From Sporopachydermia quercuum (Eukaryota > Ascomycota > Sporopachydermiomycetes > Sporopachydermiales > Sporopachydermiaceae), in contig BCGN01000005.1 of NCBI GenBank assembly GCA_001599295.1, positions 1,364,001 through 1,428,000 of the forward strand: 64,000 nucleotides of DNA, in the 5' to 3' direction. A model generated the notes under the pieces. It searched no databases. It was not told the DNA's origin and saw only the letters and a list, made by a program, of their open reading frames with translations. The position numbers were made by a program, and so were the translations under genes. Below, one piece after another: positions 43,201 through 54,379 of this stretch (positions are counted from its first letter, which is position 1; each line of letters begins with the position of its first letter).

Positions 43201-43414
43201 AACATGGGGTCCTGTAGTTGTTGAGATTTTACAAGGCTATTCATTTTTGCAGCCGAAGGAATTCTCACGACATGGCAAGACGGTGTTTTCTTTGGTTTTG
43301 AATATCTTTGATAAGGCGATCAATGCTGATTTGCGAATGGCAATCAAAGATTTCATGATTCGAATAGAGGAAATCTATGTTGAGAATTCCAGTACCGGAG
43401 CAGAACTGGAGTAG
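37283..43414 (+). CDS. SEC7: SEC7, large Arf guanine-nucleotide exchange factor
   Basis: Sec7 activates Arf1 at the trans-Golgi and drives vesicle budding. 2043 residues, close to the roughly 2000 of yeast Sec7. N-terminus is low complexity with a Gln-Glu repeat (about residues 39-49). DCB and HUS dimerisation domains follow (about 170-640; FSPSNRAIAQATLIQVI-like helices). The catalytic Sec7 domain lies at about 826-1015, with FRLPGEAQKIDR carrying the glutamic finger E918, then AYSVILLNTDQHSPQVK. HDS1-4 helical repeats fill the rest, including SNIWAIMGKQFNKIGC and ALDSLRQLSMRFFE. Acidic Ser/Glu/Thr linkers occur near 1545-1560 and 1740-1770. Three ambiguous bases do not break the frame. The catalytic glutamate being present suggests a working exchange factor. 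Confidence 0.95.
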   Translation: MSENNDGESMVDIDISSKVSEDPAPIEKAHSEVNAPVEQQEQEQEQEQGEVRENSSLKGVTKSHFELPTKEQSKAPEKPVEHVEAPPSNAAASDAVDAKDLSPSDKSLPEIPSVTTTTEDSTPKSSHNKTQSIDTISSANVLRVHSGTNNAARERTFSTSTVGSINKAHAFSIVFIKQALESIRDSKEAKKHLSLSSACKRALDGLNEGTLPPPAIVFEPLKLACQTSSSSLKITALDCVSKLFSFSYFDEPDEHSNDDSTVADAATANTGAPDDDSSAIITPPPKIDMIDLIINTVSDCFRGESTDEQVELQVVKALTAAVLNERIMAHGASLLKAVRQIYNIFILSFSPSNRAIAQATLIQVINVVFDRVKTVAAKKQKQRRSTSTVNMVISTSASSQDNISFPATAQPATESSTPLKESGHGEKLTLANLAEDMKDLEDDDVDADQTMLTQDSDDEFAKDAFLLFRAMCKLSVKSIEGESFDLKSHAMRSKLLSLHIVHTILSQHMSVFLSKDIIIHTSGSEQDTLFVDATRQYLSLCLSRNATSIIPPVFEISVEIFWLLISNLRKQFKQEIEVFFTEIYFPIGEMKTSTAHQKEYLLFVIRRLCNDPRALVEIYLNYDCAAQGDNICERLIDYLTKVASTNTSITPVQYQHYSESKKKPLATYNLSTLPSTSIANAAAVQSNTGIFHHSENNLYPIDYSLKIAGIECLVAVLKSLHTWSLRGFNQSNSGGTGNDVFNSVHHPADKSSTSLDDNSSNEQSIDAQTLTIPNHSGLGSNPSSRVNSVTSVTAIKTPXSALNPNINDLLDDPTQFESQKLKKTALQQGIRSFNFKPKKGIESLIKNGFIKSKSPKNIAEFLLSTDGLDKTTVGEYLGEGDADNIAIMHAFVDSMNFNNLNFVDALRLFLQRFRLPGEAQKIDRFVLKFAERFISDNPGMFANADTAYVLAYSVILLNTDQHSPQVKNRMTLQDFIKNNRGINDSHDLPDEFLEQIYNDIQHNEIKLQSEQHAAILAGGIANAQPTGFFAVNTARELKREAYLQASKEMSSKTEKLVRTLGRGRSNSTAVDVFYYASHIEHVKSIFETLWMSFLAGLTGTFKGYDDQDIWQPSLEGMKFAIKIACSFDIELARISFISALSQFTNLQNLKEVKVKNLEASKLVLDLAVTEGNKLRSSWKDVLLIISQLERFQLICSGIEAGEIPDVINARITSGXTNRQSTDSSRPNILMASIATLAKPMKIGGGSSNDSSANGGYGNGTGDHSNGAFSVDPAMSQIVRSTEITVAIDKVFSQSAELSGDAILEFVKALCEAADEEAESSGQTAHARTFSLQKMVDVCYYNMGRIRVQWSNIWAIMGKQFNKIGCNSNNNVVFFALDSLRQLSMRFFEIDELANFHFQKEFLRPFQYMMVHNKAKPVKEMILDCLDVMVQVKNAQIRSGWRTIISTLDAASKSNDEAIVQKSYNLAEKLNKNYFNDIYKQGSFEDLIVCFTSLAKNPKFQKISLHSLEVLRRTIRSMADSSFRKGFDTLEGAIVISSGTGHSGEDVEGSEGEDNDTEEVRIGIDTGNHLVKLWFPVLFGLHDIIMNGEDLEVRSRALNYLFDTLVQYGGKFEPDFWDLVCRQLLFPIFTVLQSRWEITQFNSHDDMSVWLSTTLIQALRNMIALFTHYFDALGRMLDGFLELLLTCICQENDTIARIGRSCLQQLILQNMNKFSEDQWNRIVGCFEMLFDLTTPXELFLLDESSEEADSETDNETETETESKANDTAAPDAVSENAAAGALLQASDVLGDNTSTLSLGKVSPGVLGGSSSLSAISINSSQPSSKKMNPEYKKKKESRAIVVKCVLQLLMIETVSELFSDEEFYSYIPVKNLLRLAELLEASHKFSKDFNDNKELRMRLWKEGYMNQMPNLLKQESNSSAVYLGIMFKLCGDVNKTSEQEKINICDKLVPLCVTIIERYIGFGENSPQDQKNVRTWGPVVVEILQGYSFLQPKEFSRHGKTVFSLVLNIFDKAINADLRMAIKDFMIRIEEIYVENSSTGAELE

Positions 43415-44808
43415 ATTGGAGATGGGATCAACGCCGTACGTATCTATGTGGTCGAAGTTCTGGTGTTTCCAATAAGCAACATGAACATCTGTCAATTTAT
43501 ATTGAAATTAGTTAAGACATAAATCAGCTTGATACCATAATTTTAATACTGTATCATCTATTCCATTAATAGTTGTTCTACCTCTTGCAATCGCAGGCAC
43601 AACTTGGCCAATGATAGACCCTTTGAAACGGTTCAGTTGCCTGTATGTAATACAAACATTACGCCTTATTATTATTAGTACTTTTATCTTCATTTTATCT
43701 ATGGTTTATACAAATAATACGTTAATTTAGATCTTTAATACTATACGACAGTAACTGTGGAGCCANAATATGGAGGATTTAATATTACATAATCAGATCC
43801 CCTTAGCCATGTGACATTCACTTCTCAATTAGTATATCTTTATTCTGATATTTACCGATACTGAATATCTCATACCAGAGCAATAAAACCCACGCAAATA
43901 AGTGAAAATTAGTGTGGAGATTTATTTCTAAGCAGTGACCATAATGAATGATGGAACTATAGAGCAAAAACGATTCGAATTCCCCAGTTTTTATTTGATT
44001 TGTAGAATGGTGGGAATAGAGTTGTGTTGTCAATAATTAAAGTATACAATAGGAAGTTGAATATTTTGCAAGAGCATACAACACGGAAACCGTACATAAA
44101 ACGATAAACACACCACCCTATATATAACATTAAGGCAAATATACCACTGCGCTCTGACTAGCTATTAAAAATCATCAATTTCTCTGACTGATACACACAG
44201 CAAATCAAAATCCTTTAATTATACTTAATTTATCTCCATGACTCGACTTCTACCTGGCCTTTTCCTTCCTTCCATACCCAATCTGCTTTACTAATCTCCA
44301 TCACCATTCATCTCTCATATACTTTGTCCACCACACACCTTCCCCAGCTCCCACGCTCCCCTCCTCTATTATCAATCAAAACGCTTCATATATAGATAAA
44401 ATCATCCTAAATACTTCTTTTCCTATATAAAATAAACTAATCTCGATACTCTGGCCTTTCAATCCCCATTTAAATCCTAATTCCTTCCCAGAATTTCCTC
44501 TTATATGACCTGTCCGGAAGTGTCCAGTAAATCAATCACCCAAGCAAACTTTCCATGTCCTTTTTTCAGTGTGAAAAAAAAGTTGCGTAAAGTGAAAAAA
44601 GGGAAAACGAAAAACGAAAAACGAAAAACGAAAAACTGGGAAAAAACTTCTGTTTCTTCTTGATGGAAGAGGAAGAGCTTTGATGACTCGATGAATAAAT
44701 GAATAGTGTTGAGAATTATATGAATAATATATCAATAGTATAATTGCAGAAAGATAATATCAAGAAAAGAGTAAGACTACTCTAATATAATCTTAGTTAT
44801 TAATAAAA
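43415..44808. other. Spacer SEC7 / STM1, 1.4 kb
   Basis: Left part: a possible minus-strand exon at 43508-43639 (see findings). Right part: the STM1 promoter, with a long pyrimidine-rich stretch on + (about 44225-44520) and a tandem 7-mer at 44606-44636. Confidence 0.5.
44606..44636. repeat. Tandem 7-mer (ACGAAAA)n
   Basis: Four to five copies of a 7-base unit, about 175 bases upstream of the STM1 start codon. Probably promoter or 5' UTR. Confidence 0.75.
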
Positions 44809-46518
44809 ATGTCTGCTAATAAAGTAAGTAGAGCTGATGAATGAATGGATGGATTGATTGATTGATTGNTTGGATAATTGATGAATAGATAAAGCAATGA
44901 ACTTGGGAAGTTGGAAGCGGGTTGAATATTGGTGTGGAATGCAAAGGAAATGGGGATTTGTAGGGGAGGAAAAAAAAAAAGAAGGAAAACCAAGTAAGAG
45001 GAAAGCTCCAATGTTGTGTTGTTATGGTTTACTGGGTTCATTGCTATTCATCGTTTGTTGTTCTCATTACAATTGGTTGATTGGTTGATTAGTTGATATT
45101 TTCACTATTTGTCATGGCTTTTTATAAAATTGTTTACTAACATAAACTAGAATTTGTTTGACCTTTTAGGTACGTTGGAATTGAATACGGGAGGATGAAT
45201 TGGATACTATTCAGGACGAGGGGTAATGGATGTTGATCAGATTTATGAATGAATGGAACATACAGCAAAAACAGCAGAAACAAGTTTTTGACATCATTTT
45301 TTTGTTTAATTTACGTTGTTTTGGTACTGATTGACAGGTCTTGTTTTTGTTAGGATTCTACAGCAGGATTCAATCTCGTAACTAAGTACTGTAAACGGGA
45401 CTATGAACTATTGATGAGATAATAGGATTATCACCAAACCAGAGACTCGTTGGCGAAGGCTACTTTTCATGCTTATTTATAATACAACGAGCATCAGCAA
45501 CAGTAGTAGTAGCAGTAGCAGTAGCGGTAATTCCAATATTTTTGCTTAAACAATGAAACAACAGCAAACCAATTTCCCATCACCTGTTATCAGCTATCTG
45601 ATCATCAATCAACCCGAGCCATACAATTATGCAGCATCCTGAATTGTCTTGTTTCCCATTTCCCTTTTATTCATTCGGTTTTATATACTAACTTACATCA
45701 CAGGTAACGACGTCGAAGACGAAACTACCCCAGTTGCCCCTAAGGAAATCGTCAAGAAGAATTCTTCTTCCAAGAAGTCTGACGTTCCTCCTCCTTCTGC
45801 TAATAAGGCCAGAGCCAACCCTAACAGAAAGAACCAAACCACTGGTAATGAAGCCGTTTTCAAGGATAAGACCGCTGGCCGCGATAACAACCGTTCCAGA
45901 CCTGTTACAGAAGGTAAACCAAGAAAATCTGGTGCTGGCCGTCTCGACCGCCATTCTGCCACTGGTAAGACTGATTCCGAAAAGCAAATTAAGAAGGGAT
46001 GGGGATCAACCGAAGATGAATTAGACGACGAAGTTGCTGCTGCTGAAGACGCCGTTGCTGAAGCTGAAGCCGATGGTGAGGCTCCTGAACAATTGAAGTC
46101 TCTTTCTGAATACCTTGCTGAACTCAAGCTCAAGAGAGAAGGTTTGAATGCTCAACCCAAAGTTAGTAAGGCTCCTGTTGACACTTCCAGTGACAAGGTC
46201 ATTGTCAAGGAAAACGAAGATTTCGTTGCTCCAGAAAAGGTCAAGTCTGTCAAGGCCAAGGCCAAGAAGGAAAAGGTCTTGGTTGAATTCGAAGCCACTT
46301 ACCACTCAACTGATTCTGGTTCCCGAGGCTCAAGAGGCCCAAGAGGTGGTAGAGGTTCTTCCAGAGGTGGATCCAGAGGTTCCTCCAGAGGTAGCGGTGC
46401 CCCAAGAGGTAATGGTGCCCCAAGAGGTAATGGTGCCCCAAGAGGTAGATCTGGAAGAGCTGCTCCTAGACAAGCTCCAGTTGCCGTTCCATCTGAAAAT
46501 GACTTCCCTGCTCTTTAA
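44809..46518 (+). CDS. STM1: STM1, ribosome-associated preservation factor, three exons with a 19-base micro-exon
   Basis: Stm1 (SERBP1/Habp4 family) inserts into the mRNA channel of idle 80S ribosomes and preserves them during starvation. Exons: 44809-44823 (MSANK), 45151-45169 (19 bases) and 45704-46518; joined they give 282 residues beginning MSANKNLFDLLGNDVEDE. The NLFDLLGNDVED start is the hallmark of Stm1, so the micro-exon is needed. Further matches: KEIVKKNSSSKKSDVPPPSA, GNEAVFKDKTAGRDNNRS, DRHSATGKTDSEKQIKKGWG. The C-terminus is RGG-rich with three tandem copies of GAPRGN/R, an RNA-binding tail. Both introns have TACTAAC close to the acceptor. Skipping the micro-exon would shift the frame. 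The S. cerevisiae gene is, to my knowledge, intronless. Confidence 0.92.
44824..45150 (+). other. Intron 1 of STM1 (327 bases)
   Basis: Donor GTAAGT, branch TACTAAC at 45135-45141, acceptor TAG. It contains low-complexity (GATT)n-like stretches near 44850 and 45075 and one ambiguous base. Confidence 0.88.
45170..45703 (+). other. Intron 2 of STM1 (534 bases)
   Basis: Donor GTACGT, branch TACTAAC at 45686-45692, acceptor CAG; phase 1. It contains an AGT/AGC microsatellite at about 45497-45526. Long for a yeast intron. Confidence 0.88.
46396..46447 (+). repeat. Coding 18-bp tandem repeat in STM1
   Basis: Three nearly identical copies of GGTGCCCCAAGAGGTAAT encode the Gly-Ala-Pro-Arg-Gly-Asn repeats of the tail. 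Copy number may vary between strains. Confidence 0.85.
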
Positions 46519-48709
46519 GTCATGTTGATTTGATGATATGAACCTCAGGTCTTTTTTCTAATGCTTGATTTATGTTTCTGGAATCGTATTGTTTGACTGT
46601 AGAAAAAGCAATGGGAATAGGAATAGGAATAAACAGTGTTATTGATAAGTAGTATGTGGTATATATTGCTTATGTTTCTATGGTGATATTTTTCAGTATT
46701 ACCCATAAAATTAAATTCCAATGTATTAATATGTAAATTGTAGATTATGTTGATGTTTGATTACAATGTGTTCAAGCTGGTAGCTAACAAGCTAATAACT
46801 ATACGAAGATGTTAGATGTTCTTTGACAACTAGCTCTGTCTATCGTCGCTGTTACTGTTATCAGCCCTTCTACCTACTGAGATATTAGTTGTAAAGTGAC
46901 GATGCGTAACCATCTGCTACAAACTGTGGCAATATCTTGAAGGGTCAAGCAATGATAAACCTCAAGGACAATGAATCAATCACTCAGATGTAATTCCCTC
47001 TTGCCTGCCTCTTCTCCCTATCTCTTCTGTCTTTGAGAAGTTGAGAGGTACAAATTTTCATGTTAAGCCTCTCTCTAATGGAGAAAGATCACTATGTTGA
47101 AAAAGGGACAAAAGGTGGATAAAAAAAGGCTAAAGGGTGGACAATGGTCTTACTGGGGACATAGAATGTAGGATCAGGACCCTGCAACTCAGCGATTTGA
47201 AGAAGAACTTGCAATTTATCGTTCAATTCAGTCAATGTCAATCAACTAATTAGTTAAAATCAATCAAGAAATGAAGTACCAAAAAATTCAGCATAAATTT
47301 GAGCAGGGTGAATGTTCCTGTAGTACCGAATAATCAATTGGCTTGATTCTCCAATAATTCATTGCTTGAAACATATTTAATAATATTGTTTCTTATTTTT
47401 TGTTTCTTTATTCTCTCGTTCATCCGTTTTATTTATGTTTTATATTTGAATTTATTTGTTTAGTTATTTGATTTATTTGATTGTTTGCCGTCAGAACTTT
47501 ACTGTTAAATTTATCTCCGACAGTGAATGAACATTCATCCTATTCGCCTGACGAGCGTCTATAGTATTATCTTGCATCTTTCATGATCTTTCAAGTATTT
47601 GATGAGAATTAGCAGTAAATCGGTCCTTAGGTTCTTTATAATGAAAGCCTGGCCCTTTGATTGGATATCTCTTGAGATGTAAGAAGAGTGAGAGATACAG
47701 TTGTAAGTAATCAGTAGAATCAAATTAGGCTGACAAAGCTGAGAAGCTGGAAGAACCTGTGAGACTCAGGCTGAAGATGTGATGGACGTAGAGCAGTAGC
47801 TGATTGATTATCTTCAGCTAATCAAACAATACTTGCAAAGTAGTGGTCTATAATCTATAATTTTCTATACTCATATTTTTATCAAAAGATAAAAGATTGG
47901 AGAGGTTTTCTCTGTTAGTAAGTTGTTTCTTACTGTCGGAGATAATTTAGATAAATCGTCTGCTATTTGTTCTATATAGATAGTGACACCGGATGAACGA
48001 AGTGTGAAGTGAGGAAAAAGATGAAGCTACTAGCAATTGAGTTGCGCTGTTGATATCTGACTTGATTGAGGCTGTTTTAATGCTAGAATGGGTTGTTTTA
48101 AGCAGATTCATGGATAATAGAAGGTTACGCATAAGAATAGGTAAAAGCATTGCGAAAGCTTATATGAAACCCATAGTTGAGGATTGGTTAATCAAATGTA
48201 AATAAATCTTGGTAAACGAATCGAAGTAGCCATCAGCTCTTCTGCAGTTGACCATTGTCATCATTACCCTGTGAAACTTAAACAACCAGCAGTATTGATA
48301 TGCTTTTACGCTATCAAAAGCAGTTAACGATCATAAGTACTCTAACTGGTTGTATAACAGGTTGTAACAGGTTGTATGACAGCAGACTTTGAATATGAAA
48401 GTCATATCGGCCCTTTGACTGAATGGTGAGAATATTATCTAAGTGACAAATGTGATAGTTGAAAGCATTGAAAGATTATCATTGTTATATGATTTATCAG
48501 AACAAGCAGTCCATATTATGCATCCTGTAATATATCCTTGTATTTCTATTTCTATTCCTAGTCGTGTCCTAATTCTACGCTGTAGTCTAAAAATCTAAAC
48601 AACATCTAGTATTATGTCTAACATATACGTATATTAATAATGATAATAATCATAGTATACCCTCCAATTAAATTGTCAAATTAATCTACCCTATTACTGC
48701 TAATATCTC
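46519..48709. other. Convergent spacer STM1 / FAS2, 2.2 kb
   Basis: No gene recognised. It has T-rich runs around 47395-47475 and a triple GGTTGTA repeat at 48348-48376. Confidence 0.5.
48348..48376. repeat. Triple GGTTGTA short repeat
   Basis: GGTTGTA at 48348, 48360 and 48370 with ACAG-type linkers. Likely slippage product. Confidence 0.6.
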
Positions 48710-51700
48710 CTATCTCTCACTGATTGCAACTGCAACAGATTGCTTATCATCATGGCTAATGCTCACTTTCACATTCTTGATTCCAACTGCATCAGCAGCC
48801 TTTTTAGCATCACCGTGCAATAGAACTGATGGTGCTCCCGTAGTATTATCATGAACAATCTCAATAGATACTAATTCGGCTCCTCCTCCTTTACCTTTGA
48901 CATTCAGTGACTTGAACACTGCTTCCTTAGCAGACCAAACACCAGCAAAGCTTGATTGAGGCGACGCTGCTTTGAAACAATATTCCTGTTCCTTTGGTGT
49001 GAAATTTCTGTTCAAGAATGTCTCATTTTCAATATTGATAGCAGAGATTTCTTCAACATCTACACCAATTGACCCAGTGACATCAGTTGATGCTGTCAGT
49101 TGTTTCAAGATAGCTTCAGTCGATTTGGTGGCTTTGGTGGCACTGCTTCCTGCTTTGAAGTAAGAACCGGCGCTTTGAATACCTTTTTCTTCAAATACCA
49201 GCTTCTTGGACTTCTTCTCAAGAGAAACCCTTGCCAAAGGATCGAGATAAACAGGTTGTTCCAAATCATCAGTGTAAGGTGGTTTATCTTTAGCAACAAA
49301 TAAGCTGTTGTTGATGAATGCTTCATGGGCATAGCGATAGGTCTTCTTGTATCTTTCTGCAACCTTGACTGCGTATTTCTCGTATGAATCTTTGTCCAAA
49401 GCAGCAAACAAGTAGTCGGAGTGCACCAAGATAGCTTGAGCACCCTTCTGACCGAAACCAAATGATGTGACTGAAGCTGCCTTGATACCATCAGTCTTGA
49501 TGGTCTTTGAAGGGAAGAGAATGTTGGTAAATTGGGATAAGACAAGATCAACGTTATCTGCGTTTCTGTTACCAGGAACAATGCCAGAATTGAGAATCTG
49601 TAAAGCTCCGTTCATCATCCAAGCACCTGCAGCACCCTTGGGATGACCAGTCAGGTATTTCTGGAAAACACCAAGTAAAGGATTACCCTTGCTTCTGCCA
49701 AGATGGAGAAGCATTTGATTGATAGCTTGAGATTCATTCTTATCGTTAGCCTTCGTAGAAGTACCATGGAAAGAAGCAACTCCAAGGTCATCGATCGTCA
49801 AACCAAAAGTAGCCAAGGCTCCTCTTAAAGGTGCGATTCTGGAGTCATTCTTCCAGAAGTCAAGGCCCCAAGCTCTCAATGCTTCGTTGGTTTGCTTTTC
49901 GACCTCCTTTTCAATGTATTGAGCTCTTTCCTTGACATAAGCATCCAAATCAAACAAATCACCGTGTTCTTCCTTCATAAGCTGAGCTTCTTCCTTGATG
50001 TATAAGTATTCTTCTTCAGCCCATTGTTTGATTTGATTCTTACGCTTGTTCACTTGCCGCTTCCTATACTTAATGTCTAGTGATGGGACAGGGTATTTCA
50101 AATCGCCTTGATGTTCTCTGGCAGTGGTAAGAATACCTTTACCAGGGGCAGGAACTGATCTACCAATCTTGTCACTAGCTGTAGCAGTCAAGGCAACAAT
50201 ACCGTAAATTGGAACACCCATGTCCAAGGCTAGCTTAGCGCTCATGATGATTTGAGATCCAGCACCTTGAGCTTCCATAAAGCCAGCTCTTGATGTAGTT
50301 GTAGGTCTTGACATTTCGCTAGGGGTTCTACCTCTTTTCTCTTCTTCAACACTATTGCTGGTAGCGTTCATATTACCGAATTCATAGGATCCTTCTTCTT
50401 GGAAATCGTCATAACCACCAACAATACAGATCTTAGCCTTCTTACATAGAATGGTCTCTACACCAGTGTCAACGGATTCCACAGCAGTAGCACAGGCAGC
50501 AACAGGTGTCTTGATAGGACCTGAAGATGATAAAAGTAACATATTGACCCAGGCACTCATGGTATTAATGAAAGACTCTTGCAAGATATCGTTTTGAACT
50601 GGCTTGTCTTGATATCTGTCCTTAAACATACCTCTCAAAGCAGACACACCACCCATTCCAGAACCAGCACAGTTGCCGACTTCTGAAACATGGACATATT
50701 TATAGAATTCATAAGGATCAGAGATACCTGAAGAAATCAAAGCTTCAACTACTGACACCAATGCGTATAAAGTGATAGGATCAACTTGAGAAATGGTATC
50801 TTCACCAATGCCGTATCTTCTAGCATCCCAACCGCTAGGGATTTGACCAGCAACCAAACGGTCGAATCGTAAAGCCTTTGGAATGAATAATTTAGCTCCA
50901 GTTAATAATCTAACTGTGTATTCACCGCTCTCGGGAACTTCGAAGATTTCAACCAAATCACCGTGTTGTAATTTGAACTGTTCTGCTGTTTCCTTGGATG
51001 CTTCAAATGGCTCCAGATCGTGGTCAATAACGATTTCTTGAATGAATTCCTTTCTGTTGGGATCATATCCTTCAAACAATTCAGGTTCGATTAATCGAAT
51101 ACCAGAGTGTTCTAGGATCTTACTTTCGTACTTCTTCTTGATATCCTTATCCTCAACAGGAGTATTGGTCTTAGTATCAACCCATCCAACATAAGGAACA
51201 CCCTTCAATTTACCGTTATGATACTTGATCAAACCCATAATCCAGGCCATTTCAATGCATCCTTCCAACGAAAACTCTCCAAATGCTTCCATCTCCCATC
51301 TGGTTCTAGAGTTACCCCAAGGACCAACTTCAGCGAAACCAGTGACAACAACAACGCTTTCCAAGTCAAGCATGCCTTCTAAATCTGGAGCAATTGATTT
51401 CAATTCGTCGTAAGTCTTGAGACTAGGGAACTCCATCTTCATATTAGCCCTTTCGTCGACCTTGGTTACTTGGAAAGGAGAATCGGCCTCTTTACCATTC
51501 ACGACTTTATATTCAATAGCAGTTTCGATAGAAACGGCCTTTCGGATTTCTGATGTTTGGTTCATTTCAGCTCTTAAGTTCTGTAAGATTTCTCTCATAT
51601 TTGGTAAGAATTGGAAGCCACCGTTCAAGTCAGCCATCACTGGTTCCTTCTGGCATAAGTTAACTAAGTCAGGAACCATAAGACCTAAGATGTTGAAAGC

Positions 51701-54379
51701 CATTTCCTTTTGGGAGAAAGTTCTGACCCCGAATTTTTCAATGCCTTCAGCAACAACGTTGTTGGAAGTCATTAAACCAGTACCTCTAGTCCAACCAATT
51801 ATAGCACCGCAGATTGTCAGGTAAGATTGCCAAGATTCAGAGTACCATCTGTCGAAGAGTGTTTCCAGGCCAATCTTCGATTCGGAGTAAAGACCGTCGG
51901 AGCCAAAAGTACCATGGTTTGGTGATAATGGTAAAATGACTTGGGCAGGCCTTGTTTCAATACCTCTAGAAGCCTTCTCCTTCTTGACGTCACCTAGAAG
52001 TCTTAATAGATTGGTCAACATTATTCTGTGGGCTAACTCTGATTTAGAATCAATTTGGTCGATTTCAATACCTTGTTCAGGAATAGCAGCAAAAGGAAGA
52101 ACGAAATCAAGATCCCATCCCAATCCACCTTTCTTTGGTTCTGAATAAATGAAGTCTACTAAAGCATCAACGTCCTGTTTAGAACCTTGGTTAAAAGGAA
52201 CAACGATTAAAGCAGATCCTACTGAACCATATCTTGTATACATAGATTGGTAGTATTTGGTGACATTTTGAGAGAATCTTGAGGTGGTGACGATGACTTT
52301 GGCACCACCAGATATGAGTCCCTGTAGAATATCAGCACCAATGGAACCAGCGCCAGCACCTGTGATCAACACGTACTTATCTTTGAAAGTGACACCGTTG
52401 ATAGCAACGTTTTCAAGGTTATCTAGATAAGCACTAGTTAAAGATTTGTCATAATCCCAAGAAGTAACGTTCTTACGCTTCAAATGTAAGAAAGGAACAA
52501 CATCTGGTTTGATTTTGCTGGAGACTTTTGTTGTTTTTGATGAAGTAGTAGTCAAACCTCTAACTTCTGTAGTTGAGTCTGAGTCTGAGATGTCAGAATC
52601 TTCAGAGGTATCATCGTCGTCGGCAATCACTGCAGTCTTGGTAGCAATTTCACCATTTTCTTCCAGGAACTTGATCAAATCACTGTACATAGATTTGATC
52701 TTCAACTTGGCATCTTTTGTTAATTCGTTCTGTCTGGCTATGGTCTTATATACTTTGGCGAGTTCTTCTTCAATAGAAGGATTCTTGTTGGTCTTTGATA
52801 CTTCACCGCCAGAAGCCATTTCGCAAACGTATTGTTCCAATTTGCGAAGGGAAGGTCGGGGAACTTCTTCATAAGTGATATTACCCTTGGAATCAATAGT
52901 AGTCTTAGGGGCAGTAGGATACGTGATGTCCTTATACACAGGGTCGTGACCAATGACTTGTTTGCAGTTGTCAATTAATTGTTGGCCCAAAGCTTTTGCC
53001 AGTTTGTACGTCTCACCTTTATTGGTTGGACAATGATCTATATAATACTCCATGAATTCAATACAAGTAGGATCAGCTCTGTTCATTATTTGGATGCATC
53101 TGGCAACAATTTCACGGTCAACGTTGGTTAGTTTACCAAAGATGATATCGTAGAACATAGATAGAACGTCTTGCTTAGCCCAGTTCCAGTAGGAGTCATA
53201 AGTTCTTGCCTTTAATGCAGAGAATGATGGCTTGATACCAGAAGCATAGAAGTCACCGTGTTCTTCAATCCATAGGTCTAATTCAGCTTGTAAGCTTTGT
53301 GAAGTGGCTTTTTCTTTTAGAAGTTCCTTATCGCCAGCTCTCAAGTCAATGTTGAGATATTTGGCATATAATTCCAATTGTTTTCGTACAAGAGTCTTCT
53401 GATCTTTGGTGACTGCTTCTAAAGCAGCAGAGTCAACAACGGCACTAGAAGAACCTGCGCCAGCACCTGCACCTGCGCTTGCCACGGCTAAGCTGACACC
53501 AGATATGGAGGAATATTTCTGGGCAACAGCGTCAAGGAAGGCTTTTGCTTCGGCTTCAGAAGCCAATCTTGCGGCAGGTTCCATAGTGACGGCAACAAGA
53601 AAAAGAGAGTCTTGTCTGCCAGGTCCTAAGCCCCATCTTGTTTCCAAGTACTTCTTAGCTGTGGTAAGATTGAATCCACCAGGCATTTTTGATGACATTA
53701 ACCTTGAAATCAAAGATGATGTTTGTTTACCTAGAGCACCGCTGAAAGTGTGTTGGAAGTTCTCTGCTAATTCTTCTAAAGGAGTTTCTTCTGGTTTTTC
53801 TGGTGTGGTACCAAATTCTTTACCTAGATCACCAAGAATTTCATTCTGTAGTGTTGATTTACCACCTACTAAGTCTTTAATAGCTTTGGATAAAGGAACT
53901 TGGTCTAATGTTTTCTTCAGCTTTTGAGCGACCAAAGCGTGTATGATTTCTTTAGCTTGAACTGGTTCATCGGGAACTTGAGCAGCAGCGGCGGCTGGGG
54001 CTGCGGAGGCAACTGGAGCGGCAACTGGAGCAGCTGCTGGGGTAGCGGAGGCTGGAGCACTTGCCGGTTCCTCAGCAGCTGGTGCTGGTGCTTCAACAGG
54101 ATCAGGAGTGTAGTAAATCTCCTTGGCATCTTTGGAGTAACAAAGCACTTGACGTTGTAAAGAAAGAGCAGCGTCATAAGATTCGTACTTGGCTTTGATT
54201 GTACGTGAAGCCATACCAGCAAGAGTTGGAGAAGGACCAATTTCAACTACTCTCTCAGTATTAAAATCTTTGAGGAAGACATCTTGAGTTTCAATCCATC
54301 GAACTGGAGATGCAAACTGGAAAGCCAGGAGTTCTGTCAAAAGAACGTGAGATAATTCTTGTTCGATTTCAGGACGCAT
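48710..54379 (-). CDS. FAS2: FAS2, fatty acid synthase subunit alpha
   Basis: Alpha chain of the cytosolic alpha6-beta6 fungal synthase that makes palmitate and stearate. 1889 residues, essentially the family length, starting [20 protein letters not shown]. Order: the N-terminal part of the malonyl/palmitoyl transferase domain (1-95), an Ala/Pro linker, the acyl carrier domain with the phosphopantetheine serine S175 ([17 protein letters not shown]), the structural and ketoreductase part ([20 protein letters not shown]), and the ketosynthase with active cysteine C1296 ([13 protein letters not shown]) and histidines in [11 protein letters not shown] and [10 protein letters not shown]. The phosphopantetheine transferase is at about 1770-1889 ([22 protein letters not shown]). 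All key residues are present, so it should be active. It is divergent from the WOPR gene across 7 kb. Confidence 0.98.
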   Translation of the reverse strand: MRPEIEQELSHVLLTELLAFQFASPVRWIETQDVFLKDFNTERVVEIGPSPTLAGMASRTIKAKYESYDAALSLQRQVLCYSKDAKEIYYTPDPVEAPAPAAEEPASAPASATPAAAPVAAPVASAAPAAAAAQVPDEPVQAKEIIHALVAQKLKKTLDQVPLSKAIKDLVGGKSTLQNEILGDLGKEFGTTPEKPEETPLEELAENFQHTFSGALGKQTSSLISRLMSSKMPGGFNLTTAKKYLETRWGLGPGRQDSLFLVAVTMEPAARLASEAEAKAFLDAVAQKYSSISGVSLAVASAGAGAGAGSSSAVVDSAALEAVTKDQKTLVRKQLELYAKYLNIDLRAGDKELLKEKATSQSLQAELDLWIEEHGDFYASGIKPSFSALKARTYDSYWNWAKQDVLSMFYDIIFGKLTNVDREIVARCIQIMNRADPTCIEFMEYYIDHCPTNKGETYKLAKALGQQLIDNCKQVIGHDPVYKDITYPTAPKTTIDSKGNITYEEVPRPSLRKLEQYVCEMASGGEVSKTNKNPSIEEELAKVYKTIARQNELTKDAKLKIKSMYSDLIKFLEENGEIATKTAVIADDDDTSEDSDISDSDSTTEVRGLTTTSSKTTKVSSKIKPDVVPFLHLKRKNVTSWDYDKSLTSAYLDNLENVAINGVTFKDKYVLITGAGAGSIGADILQGLISGGAKVIVTTSRFSQNVTKYYQSMYTRYGSVGSALIVVPFNQGSKQDVDALVDFIYSEPKKGGLGWDLDFVLPFAAIPEQGIEIDQIDSKSELAHRIMLTNLLRLLGDVKKEKASRGIETRPAQVILPLSPNHGTFGSDGLYSESKIGLETLFDRWYSESWQSYLTICGAIIGWTRGTGLMTSNNVVAEGIEKFGVRTFSQKEMAFNILGLMVPDLVNLCQKEPVMADLNGGFQFLPNMREILQNLRAEMNQTSEIRKAVSIETAIEYKVVNGKEADSPFQVTKVDERANMKMEFPSLKTYDELKSIAPDLEGMLDLESVVVVTGFAEVGPWGNSRTRWEMEAFGEFSLEGCIEMAWIMGLIKYHNGKLKGVPYVGWVDTKTNTPVEDKDIKKKYESKILEHSGIRLIEPELFEGYDPNRKEFIQEIVIDHDLEPFEASKETAEQFKLQHGDLVEIFEVPESGEYTVRLLTGAKLFIPKALRFDRLVAGQIPSGWDARRYGIGEDTISQVDPITLYALVSVVEALISSGISDPYEFYKYVHVSEVGNCAGSGMGGVSALRGMFKDRYQDKPVQNDILQESFINTMSAWVNMLLLSSSGPIKTPVAACATAVESVDTGVETILCKKAKICIVGGYDDFQEEGSYEFGNMNATSNSVEEEKRGRTPSEMSRPTTTSRAGFMEAQGAGSQIIMSAKLALDMGVPIYGIVALTATASDKIGRSVPAPGKGILTTAREHQGDLKYPVPSLDIKYRKRQVNKRKNQIKQWAEEEYLYIKEEAQLMKEEHGDLFDLDAYVKERAQYIEKEVEKQTNEALRAWGLDFWKNDSRIAPLRGALATFGLTIDDLGVASFHGTSTKANDKNESQAINQMLLHLGRSKGNPLLGVFQKYLTGHPKGAAGAWMMNGALQILNSGIVPGNRNADNVDLVLSQFTNILFPSKTIKTDGIKAASVTSFGFGQKGAQAILVHSDYLFAALDKDSYEKYAVKVAERYKKTYRYAHEAFINNSLFVAKDKPPYTDDLEQPVYLDPLARVSLEKKSKKLVFEEKGIQSAGSYFKAGSSATKATKSTEAILKQLTASTDVTGSIGVDVEEISAINIENETFLNRNFTPKEQEYCFKAASPQSSFAGVWSAKEAVFKSLNVKGKGGGAELVSIEIVHDNTTGAPSVLLHGDAKKAADAVGIKNVKVSISHDDKQSVAVAISER

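Noticed and set aside
47431-47441. Exact match to the S. cerevisiae ARS consensus (ATTTATGTTTT)
   Set aside because: Such 11-mers are expected by chance in AT-rich spacers, and origin motifs differ between yeast lineages.
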